From the NCBI GenBank assembly GCA_038142005.1, contig JAYQJE010000004.1, forward strand, positions 62,001 to 126,000: DNA of 64,000 nt. Direction: 5' to 3'. The notes under the pieces are model-generated. The model was not told the DNA's origin, did no database searches, and was given only the letters and a program-made list of their open reading frames with translations. The position numbers were made by a program, and so were the translations under genes. Source of the DNA: SHAN690 sp023262195 (lineage in GTDB: Bacteria > Bacteroidota > Bacteroidia > Flavobacteriales_G > Salibacteraceae). Every line of letters starts with the position of its first letter. The stretch's first letter is position 1. This document shows, one piece after another, positions 57,285 to 64,000 of this stretch.

Positions 57285-58058
57285 ATGAAGGTCGTATTAT
57301 TTGCAGGCGGTAAAGGAACACGCATCAGTGAGGAATCACACTTAAAGCCAAAACCCATGATCGAAGTGGGTGGTAAGCCCATTTTATGGCACATCATGAA
57401 AATGTATGCTACCTATGGACATAAAGAGTTTATCGTGTGTTGCGGTTATAAAGGTTACGCCATTAAGGAATATTTCTATCATTATTTTCTGCACAACTCA
57501 GATATGACTATTGATTTGGCCAATAATGACTTAACCGTGCATAACAGCAAATCGGAAGATTTCAAAGTAACGCTTGTAAATACAGGTTTAGAAACCATGA
57601 CTGCTGGCAGGCTAAAGCGCGTTCAGAAGTACATCGGCAACGAACGGTTTATGCTAACCTATGGCGATGGTGTTTGCGATATAGACATGGCCACACAGCT
57701 AGAATACCATGAAGAAAAAGGCAAGACCTGCACCATGACTATTGTCCAACCTGGCAGCCGCTTTGGTATGATTGACCTTGACCAAAACAATATAGTAAAG
57801 GAGTTTGCCGAAAAACCCAAAGACGATGGTACCTGGATCAATGGGGGCTTTTTCATCTGTGAACCCGAAACATTCAATTATCTGCCAGATAACTCTGATG
57901 ATATCATGTGGGAACGTCATCCACTAGAAAAGCTGACTGAGGCAGGCGAACTCGCTGCTTACCGTCATCAAGGTTTTTGGAAGTGCATGGATACTCTTCG
58001 CGACAATATGGATCTAAACGCCATGTGGGAGAATAATCCAAAATGGAAGAATTGGTAA
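57285..58058 (+). CDS. rfbF: Glucose-1-phosphate cytidylyltransferase
   Basis: 257 aa from the ATG at 57285. I reject the upstream in-frame start because promoter sequence lies there. Nucleotidyltransferase signature MKVVLFAGGKGTRISEESHL then KPKPMIEVGGKPILWHIMKM; later GVCDIDMATQLEYHEEKGKT, GTWINGGFFICEPE and FWKCMDTLRDNMDLN are specific to the CDP-glucose enzyme. Makes CDP-glucose for 3,6-dideoxyhexose or other CDP-sugar pathways. The usual partner rfbG (CDP-glucose 4,6-dehydratase) is absent from the window. Its 5' end forms the right boundary of the tandem duplication. Confidence 0.94.
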   Translation: MKVVLFAGGKGTRISEESHLKPKPMIEVGGKPILWHIMKMYATYGHKEFIVCCGYKGYAIKEYFYHYFLHNSDMTIDLANNDLTVHNSKSEDFKVTLVNTGLETMTAGRLKRVQKYIGNERFMLTYGDGVCDIDMATQLEYHEEKGKTCTMTIVQPGSRFGMIDLDQNNIVKEFAEKPKDDGTWINGGFFICEPETFNYLPDNSDDIMWERHPLEKLTEAGELAAYRHQGFWKCMDTLRDNMDLNAMWENNPKWKNW

Positions 58059-58386
58059 ACGCCAACTCAACGGGCTAAGGCAAAACAAGTCTTCCAATCT
58101 GTTCTAGTGGCTTTCTGGCTATTATAAGTCGTGATGAGGTTTGTCCCCTTTGGACTGTTTGAACAATTCCCTTTAAAATTTGAATAATCATTCCAGATCA
58201 TTCGGGTTTGGCAATAAACAGGCTTAAAATCAAGCGTGGAATTTATTTTTTCCGACTTGATTTTTAGCTTGAAAAAAATTATTTCAATTTCGCATCCCAT
58301 TTTAAGGAAAAGACAACAAAGCCAAGCACCTATTGTCATTAGAAAATTGGACAGAATAGACTTCTCTTTTTTATGAATTCCAAACT
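58059..58386. other. AT-rich intergenic region between rfbF and the polyamine operon
   Basis: 328 bases with no gene I can support. An open minus-strand frame of 90 codons is Cys/Lys-rich with no recognisable motif. No clear hairpin terminator for rfbF was found. The region probably carries the promoter of the arginine decarboxylase operon, but no TAnnTTTG element stands out. Confidence 0.5.
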
Positions 58387-59798
58387 ATGAAGAACACCTA
58401 CTTCGACCTTATTGAGCAAAGCTTTTACTTTCCTCAAGAGGGTTTTGACTTACGCGATGATTTTCTGACATTTCATGGTGTATCCCTGAAGCATTTAATC
58501 GAGAAACACGGCACACCATTCCGATTTATATATCTTCCAAAAATTGGAGATCAGATTAAAAAGGCGCGCAATCTGTTTAATCGATCGATAAAAAACAACG
58601 GTTATCGAGGTAAATATCATTTCTGCTACTGCACCAAGTGCAATCACTTTAACCATGTGGTAAATGAGGCTTTGAAACACAAGGTGAATATTGAAACATC
58701 TTCATCTTTTGATATCGACATAATTCTGCATTTGGAAAAAGAAGGCAAAATCGATAAAAATCGAATCATCATTCATAACGGATATAAAACGGAGGAGTAT
58801 TTGGAGAAGATTATTAGGCTCCAAGAAACAGGTTTCAAAAACTCAATTCTCGTCTTGGATAGTGAAGATGAAATTGACCGAGTATTGGCCAAAAGCCAAA
58901 ATCCAAGTTGAAAATCGGGGTCCGTATGGCGATCAATGAAGAACCTCAATCGGCCTACTACACCTCTAGACTTGGCATTCCACCGAAAAACATGTTGGAT
59001 TTTGTAAAAAACAAAATCAAGGGTAATGACGCCATAGAACTTAAGATGTTTCACTTTTTTGTGGACTCGGGTATAAAAGACACCCCCTACTACTGGGGCA
59101 CATTTCAGAAGGCGCTTAAACTTTACATTGAACTAAAACAAGAGTGTAGCTCTCTGGACTCTTTAAACCTGGGTGGTGGTTTCCCGATAAGAAACAACCT
59201 GGGCTTTGAGTATGATTATGCTTATATGATTGATGAAATCATAAAGAACATCAAAACCATGTGCAATGAACAAGACGTTCATGAGCCGCACATTTTTACC
59301 GAATTTGGCAAATACACTGTGGGAGAAGCTGGCGCCATCATTTTTGAAGTACTCGAACAAAAGCAACAAAACGATGCCGAAAAATGGTACATCATCAATA
59401 ACAGCTTGATGAATACCATACCTGACGCTTGGTCGATCCAAGAGAAGTTCATTCTACTCCCCATCAATAAGTGGAACAATGAATATGGTAGAGCCAATAT
59501 CGGTGGCATCAGCTGCGACCATTCTGATTACTACAACTCTGAAGAGCTCAATCAAGAGATTCTATTGCCCAAATACGAAGACTCTGACAAGGAGCCACTT
59601 TATCTAGGATTCTTTCACACTGGGGCCTATCAAGACTCTGTAAGCGGCTATGGTGGAATAAAACATTGCTTAATTCCCTCACCCAAGCATGTAATAATCG
59701 ACAGAGATGAGAAAGGGAATATTGTTGATACCGTGTATAGAGAGGAGCAATCGGTGAATGAAATGTTGAACATTCTTGGTTATAAAAACAATGAGTAA
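58387..59798 (+). CDS. speA: Arginine decarboxylase (PLP fold III), one frameshift
   Basis: About 470 aa. The PLP lysine is in FCYCTKCNHFNHVV (about residue 81); LKMFHFFVDSGI, LNLGGGFPIRNN (PLP phosphate loop) and FTEFGKYTVGEAGAI follow, as in the Orn/DAP/Arg decarboxylase family of Bacteroidota. Reaction: arginine to agmatine and CO2. The frame breaks at the AAAA 58898-58901; one added A gives SQKSKLKIGVRMAINEE. It overlaps the agmatinase start by 8 bases. The agmatinase neighbour supports arginine rather than ornithine or diaminopimelate as substrate. Confidence 0.87.
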
Positions 59799-60639
59799 AA
59801 CGTTCGGAGCAATTGGAGATGATTATGGGCAATTGGAGCAATCTGAAATATTGCTCCAATCAATCCCATACGATGGCACCAGCACTTGGGGCAAAGGCGC
59901 TGACAATGGATTCGAGGCATTTTTAGATGCTGCTGAAAATATGGAGCTCTATGATATCGAGACCAATTCAGAAGTATATCGTAGAGGTATTCATCTGCTG
60001 CCTGTAATTCAGGAAGACAGTTCGGCTGAGGCCGTTTATGAGGCGGTTTACGCCAAAGTTTCGGAGCTTCTTAAGCTTGATAAATACCTCACTTTTTTCG
60101 GTGGGGAACACAGTGTAAGTATCGGAATCATCGATGCTTATCTCGACAAGTATCCAAATCTGTCCGTTTTACAGCTTGATGCACATGCCGATTTGCGAAA
60201 AGACTATTTGGGTACCCCTTTCAATCATGCTTGTGCACTGCATCGTACCAGTCAGAAAGCAAATTTGGTTCAAGTCGGTATTCGCAGCATGGACATCTCT
60301 GAGTTGGAATACCTGAACAAGAGCAAATGCTTCTTTGCCGAAGATATTTCCGGTAAAACGGAATGGATGCAAAAGAGCATTGATCTATTGGGCGATGAGG
60401 TTTATTTGACCATCGATTTGGATGCGTTTGATTCATCCATCATGCCCGCAACGGGCACTCCAGAACCAGGAGGGCTATTTTGGAATCCTACCATCGAATA
60501 CCTTAAGATGGTATTCAAGCAAAAAAATGTTGTAGGATTTGATATTGTAGAACTCGCCCCAATTGAAGGAATCAAAGCACCTAATTTCTTGGCTGCAAAA
60601 CTTTATTACAAACTTTTATCCTATAAATACTATGGCTAA
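59791..60639 (+). CDS. speB: Agmatinase (ureohydrolase family)
   Basis: 282 aa from the ATG at 59791. Mn ligands are clear: FFGGEHSVSIG (His), LQLDAHADLRKDY (Asp-His-Asp) and LTIDLDAFDSSIMPATGTPE (two Asp), and the end has FDIVELAPIEG. Converts agmatine to putrescine and urea. Starts inside the last 8 bases of the decarboxylase gene and overlaps the DHS-like gene by 8 bases, so the three form a translationally coupled polyamine operon. Confidence 0.9.
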   Translation: MSKTFGAIGDDYGQLEQSEILLQSIPYDGTSTWGKGADNGFEAFLDAAENMELYDIETNSEVYRRGIHLLPVIQEDSSAEAVYEAVYAKVSELLKLDKYLTFFGGEHSVSIGIIDAYLDKYPNLSVLQLDAHADLRKDYLGTPFNHACALHRTSQKANLVQVGIRSMDISELEYLNKSKCFFAEDISGKTEWMQKSIDLLGDEVYLTIDLDAFDSSIMPATGTPEPGGLFWNPTIEYLKMVFKQKNVVGFDIVELAPIEGIKAPNFLAAKLYYKLLSYKYYG

Positions 60640-61427
60640 AGGCAACGTAACTACGTTTATTGAAGCGCACTATAAACATTTCAATGCAGCCGCATTAATC
60701 GATTCAGCCAAGGCTTACGATGAACAATTGAGCCAAGGCAATAAAATGCTTGTGAGCCTTGCTGGCGCCATGAGCACCGCAGAGTTAGGGAAGTCGCTCG
60801 CTGAAATGATCAGGCAAGATAAAATTCACATCATCTCATGCACCGGAGCAAATCTCGAGGAAGATATTATGAATTTGGTTGCTCACTCACACTACAAGCG
60901 TATCCCAGAATACCGTGACCTCACTCCACAGCAAGAAAGAGAACTCTTAGATCAGGGGTTGAACCGCGTTACGGACACCTGTATTCCTGAGGAGAAGCTT
61001 TTCGAAGATTACAGCAACACATATTCGAATGGGTAACATATTCGCCTCATATTGCATTATGGGGAGAGCTACAAGCATCTACCATGAAATCTGGCATTGA
61101 ATACATGATGTGGCTTGCAGGATGGTATGAACAAAACACACAAAACAATGGCATCGGCTTTTTCAAATCGGTGGCGGTATTGCTGGTGACTTCCCAATTT
61201 GTGTAGTTCCGATGTTATATCAAGATTTGGAAAAAACAAACACACCTTTTTGGAGCTATTTCTGCCAAATCTCTGATTCGACTACCAGCTATGGTTCATA
61301 TTCAGGTGCGGTGCCCAATGAAAAAATAACTTGGGGAAAGTTGGATGCTGATACGCCAAAGTTTATTGTTGAATCGGATGCGACCATCGTTGCCCCGCTA
61401 ATTTTTGCCTATTTACTAGGTTGGTAG
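60632..61427 (+). pseudogene. Deoxyhypusine synthase-like protein, internally deleted
   Basis: N-terminal half intact: MAKGNVTTFIEAHYKHFNAA, KMLVSLAGAMSTAELGKSLA, ISCTGANLEEDIMNLVAHSH and NRVTDTCIPEEKLF. The C-terminal half follows in other frames: MGNIFASYCI, LQASTMKSGIEYMMWLAGWY, VVPMLYQDLEKTNTPFWSYF, TSYGSYSGAVPNEKITWGKL and VESDATIVAPLIFAYLLGW. Compared with the roughly 320-residue family, some 60 residues between CIPEE and MGNIF are missing, joined out of frame near 61010-61030. Two further indels (G4 at 61061-61064 and T5 at 61159-61163) could be read errors. Bacterial DHS-like enzymes next to agmatinase probably make homospermidine or a related polyamine rather than modify a protein; that is inference. 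Confidence 0.75.
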
Positions 61428-61747
61428 GTGAGGTTTAGGAAAATTCTACCATCACTCGAGAAGTTTAAACGAATCGAATCAATTTCTTGCAGCGCTTCAA
61501 GCATTGTATCCTTTGGTGTTTGGTTAGTCTTTTCATCTGATCTTGTCAAAGTAGACTAAAACAAGGTATAAAGTACAATCTAGAAAGTTCGATCCCGATA
61601 GAAAACAGTTCCGAATGATTGTAAAGAACTACACTTTAGAGCGCCAGATCAATAGAAAGCTACAAATGCTGTTTTCGTTTTAAGAACGACATGCTATAAG
61701 CTATAATTGAAAAATTTACCTCAGCATTCATCAATACTTTTACGTTA
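61428..61747. other. Gap after the polyamine operon, no supported gene
   Basis: 320 bases. A minus-strand frame reads MLEALQEIDSIRLNFSSDGR then IFLNLTYQPSK and stops inside the DHS-like 3' end. It is protein-like, but only about 31 residues from its ATG, and may be a remnant. No terminator recognised. Confidence 0.3.
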
Positions 61748-62045
61748 ATGTTCCACCGTGTTATCAAATTGATATTTATGTTTCTGAACATAGTTTGTTT
61801 CGCGCAGGTTGGGCCCGGAGATGTTGGAAATAGTAATGCCAATAGAATTTGGCTTCGGGCTGATGCAATTTCGCAACTAAATGCCACATCAGTTGCTATC
61901 TGGCCCGATACTTCTGGTAATAACAATGATGCTAAGCTGCAAACCAACCCACCTATTTCTCTACGAGTAGTATCAATAACATGCCATAGTGCGTTTTGAT
62001 GGTGGCAATGATGAAATGGCCATACCAGTTGAAGGTCTAGTAGTC
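61748..62045 (+). pseudogene. 5' fragment of a LamG/concanavalin-type T9SS-secreted protein
   Basis: Signal peptide (IKLIFMFLNIVCFAQ), then GPGDVGNSNANRIWLRADAI and VAIWPDTSGNNNDAKLQTNP, the opening of large Bacteroidota proteins whose lectin-like domain starts in this way. A one-base change near 61980 shifts the frame to MPIVRFDGGNDEMAIPVEG, after which the gene simply stops at the convergent asparaginase. Hundreds of residues are expected to be missing, so the gene is truncated, not just frameshifted. Confidence 0.65.
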
Positions 62046-62046
62046 A

Positions 62047-63065
62047 TTATTGGAATTGATCGAATTCTGTACGTACTATGGTCAACGTGATCGATGACCT
62101 TACCGCCACTGTGATCTTCAACAAATGGTTTGAGTTAAACCCGCTGTATACGCTATATCCACCGACATCACCTTTTTTATTCATTGCAATAAATCCCACC
62201 TGTAAATTGGATGTGTCTTTGTGTGTTTTTATAATACGTTTCACCGCCATTTCACACGCTTTTTCTGGGTGATGACCTTGACGCATAAGTTCCACAATAA
62301 TGCTACTACCCGCGATACGAATGACGGCTTCACCTAAACCAGTGGCACAGGCGGCTCCCACTTCATTATCTACAAACAATCCCGCACCGATAATGGGTGA
62401 ATCCCCCACTCTGCCGGGCAGTTTATATGCCCAACCACTGGTGGTGCAAGCACCGGATAGGTTACCTTTTTTGTCCATGGCCAACATTCCGATGGTGTCG
62501 TGGTTTTCATTATTGATGCGTGGGTGCTCTAAGTCTTGCTTCACGCGCCACTCCGTCCAAAGTTGTTGGGCTTTATGAGTGAGTAGATCAGTTTCTTGAA
62601 ATCCTTGACTAAGCGCGAACTCTTTTGCCCCTGCTCCTACTAACATCACGTGTGGCGTCTCTTCCATAACTTTTCGAGCCACGGAAATTGGGTTCTCAAT
62701 ATCTTGGAGATAGGCGACTGCACCACATTGGTGTTTATGATTCATGATGCAAGCATCAAGCGTGACGTTACCGTCACGATCTGGCAAACCACCAATACCA
62801 ACGCTCAAATTATTTGGGTCAGACTCAGTGATCCTCACTCCTGTTTCTACCGCGTCAAGCGCAGATCCGCCTTCAATCAACTGCTTCCATGCAGCCTCAT
62901 TAGCGACCATGCCGTGTTCCCAAGTCGAAATGACTATTGGTTTTTCCAACGTTGGTTTATCGCTATCACCTCGGGATTTATTTCGCTTGCGTTACTCACA
63001 GATCTTGGCAGAATCATACCCAAACCAGCGGCTGCAGATAGATTAAAAAATGTTCTTCTTTTCAT
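62047..63065 (-). CDS. N4-(beta-N-acetylglucosaminyl)-L-asparaginase-type Ntn hydrolase with Tat signal (frameshifts)
   Basis: The ATG at 63063-63065 gives a Tat signal (MKRRTFFNLSAAAGLGMIL). One added base at the TTT 62956-62958 (plus strand) joins it to LEKPIVISTWEHGMVANEA. The catalytic Thr is at the autoprocessing site ENHDTIGMLAMD; GGLPDRDGNVTLDACIM and GVGDSPIIGAGLFVDN-like segments (GRVGDSPIIGAG, GAACATGLGEAVIR) are family hallmarks. Expected to cleave N-linked GlcNAc-Asn after glycan degradation, in the periplasm. The C-terminus after SGFNS is damaged: another shift near 62129-62131 would read KPFVEDHSGGKVIDHVDHS, and the end runs into the truncated LamG gene. Confidence 0.85.
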
Positions 63066-63131
63066 ATGCTTAACTCAGATGACCAATCTAACATAAATGA
63101 TGGATTCTTAAATAACCTACCTTAATTCCTG

Positions 63132-63356
63132 ATGAATAAGTTCTTCTCTCATCCCAACTTTTATGGCGTACTCAGCGGATCAGTATATGTGGGAATGGAG
63201 TACCTATTTGAATTAAAATCTGAAGGACCATACCCTTTGAAAAAGGCACTACTAAGCTTTGTAGTAATGGGAGGCCTTTTTACAGTGCTAGGTTACTACA
63301 ACCAGTATCAAAAGCGAAAGAAGGACGAAAAAGAGCGGAACAGCGAAGCAAAATAA
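63132..63356 (+). CDS. Small two-helix membrane protein
   Basis: 74 aa: MNKFFSHPNFYGVLSGSVYV then a segment to YLFELKSEG, a second helix LLSFVVMGGLFTVLGYYN, and a charged tail KKDEKERNSEAK. No family recognised. It lies divergent from the asparaginase and convergent to the TPR gene. Confidence 0.5.
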   Translation: MNKFFSHPNFYGVLSGSVYVGMEYLFELKSEGPYPLKKALLSFVVMGGLFTVLGYYNQYQKRKKDEKERNSEAK

Positions 63357-63387
63357 GCTATCCAAGAATCCTAGTTTCAGGCCCTCA

Positions 63388-64000
63388 TCAATCCACCTCA
63401 TCCAGCCACATGAAAAACTCTTGCAGCTCTTGTGTGTGTTTACTGACCCAAGATCGAGCTTCTTCACTGATCGGCTGGGAAGTATAGTTTGCAAAAGCTT
63501 CCATATGTTCACTATTACCAATTTTCGAGAATAAGGGTATGTAATACTGGGTGTAGAAATCATCTCTATTGCCTAAATCAAAGTCAGCTAAGGCTGTGAA
63601 AAGTTGTGTGGTCCGAGACTGGTTTATTAGTCGAATATCATTCAGACTGTCTTGCATTACTGCCGCCTCAATACTCGATAGTAACATCTCTGTGCCACGA
63701 ACTGTCTCATTACCAAGGCCGCTACCAACGTTGAGGGTAATCACATCATCTTCTATGGACACCCCTTGACTCCACAATCCTTCAATGGTAGTTGATGCCT
63801 TTTCCGCCAATTCGCTTTGTGGCATTAAGAGCAAGTAAAAATACAAGGGGAGCAAGGCCTCAAATCTCTTGCCTTGCATCAATTTCATACTTGCTAGTGC
63901 ATGATGACTATTGGCGTGGTCTAGTCGATTTTTAATTGAATTTTCAAATGCACTGGCGGCATTCTCATAATCGCCAATACCATTGTATGTAACACCCAGA
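63388..64000 (-). CDS. TPR-repeat protein, N-terminus beyond the window
   Basis: The frame is open to the right edge. TPR units are visible at the edge (LGVTYNGIGDYENAASAFEN, then NSHHALASMKLMQGKRFEAL). The C-terminal part (VITLNVGSGLGNETVRGTEM, FTALADFDLGNRDDFYTQYY) resembles tetratricopeptide proteins with a DUF-type C-terminal half, ending EEARSWVSKHTQELQEFFMW. No start within the window. Function unknown. Confidence 0.7.
   Translation of the reverse strand, partial: LGVTYNGIGDYENAASAFENSIKNRLDHANSHHALASMKLMQGKRFEALLPLYFYLLLMPQSELAEKASTTIEGLWSQGVSIEDDVITLNVGSGLGNETVRGTEMLLSSIEAAVMQDSLNDIRLINQSRTTQLFTALADFDLGNRDDFYTQYYIPLFSKIGNSEHMEAFANYTSQPISEEARSWVSKHTQELQEFFMWLDEVD

Noticed and set aside
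51900..57303. Insertion sequence or transposon causing the duplication
   Set aside because: No transposase, terminal inverted repeats or target-site duplication are visible; the CAGGYGGT microhomology is sufficient.
58067..58339. 90-codon minus-strand gene between rfbF and the polyamine operon
   Set aside because: No motif and no codon pattern like its neighbours; it has a low-complexity, AT-rich composition.
61020..61080. Reading frame SKWVTYSPHIALWGELQAS as the true join in the DHS-like gene
   Set aside because: One added A would keep this frame open, but the alternative frame encodes MGNIFASYCI, which matches the family, so the open frame is coincidental.
1..64000. A novel defence or mobile system
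   Set aside because: I looked for nucleases, methyltransferases, toxin-antitoxin pairs, integrases and phage genes, and found none beyond housekeeping repair and RNA enzymes.

Overview
The window is a chromosomal piece from a member of the phylum Bacteroidota, most likely a flavobacterial-type (Flavobacteriia) lineage. The evidence is the gldF-gldG-DUF4340-dnaN gene order, type IX secretion (T9SS) C-terminal sorting domains of two kinds, a DUF1573-yajC pair, DUF5723 and GEVED proteins, and TAnnTTTG-type -7 promoter elements (TATCTTTG, TATATTTG) ahead of gldF, rplS and rfbF. I saw no rRNA, tRNA, CRISPR array, transposase or phage gene.

Layout. 0.2-4.7 kb: a FabH-like ketoacyl synthase and a large PKD-repeat adhesin-like protein. 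4.9-9.6 kb: gldF, gldG, DUF4340, dnaN. 9.6-12.4 kb: a rhomboid protease, a small secreted protein, two fused gene remnants (DUF1572 and a metallo-beta-lactamase fold) and an AI-2E-type permease. 12.3-18.2 kb, minus strand: ABC-F ATPase, AsmA-like protein, yajC and a DUF1573 lipoprotein. 18.2-21.8 kb: a repeat-rich gap, then a TPR-type protein, trmD, rplS, smpB. 21.8-28.7 kb, minus strand: M48 protease, then a tight run sucC, PEGA-trypsin protease, lipoprotein, outer-membrane protein, accC. 28.8-38.3 kb: a membrane protein, then an FHS sugar transporter beside a four-gene operon (CBM9-like, GH28, unknown, GH78) that looks like rhamnose/galacturonate-glycan degradation. 38.3-51.4 kb: mostly single genes (pentapeptide repeats, MsrA, YCII, PhoD, DUF5723, YdcF, exonuclease, FAH, esterase, thioesterase, ChaN, DEAD helicase). 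51.5-58.1 kb: ogt, a 2.7-kb tandem duplication, rfbF. 58.4-61.4 kb: a polyamine operon (arginine decarboxylase, agmatinase, DHS-like). 61.7-64 kb: a broken LamG-type gene, a Tat-exported asparaginase, a small membrane protein and a partial TPR gene.

Two themes deserve attention. First, about two dozen genes are split by one-base indels, nearly all in short homopolymers and most a missing base. This is what uncorrected read errors look like, so I annotate these genes as single reading units and flag each break. Second, independent of those indels, there are several genuine rearrangement scars: a 2.7-kb tandem duplication whose breakpoint lies in an 8-bp microhomology, and at least four places where gene halves have been joined or internal segments lost (DUF1572/MBL, tpx/other gene tail, DHS-like, LamG/asparaginase).
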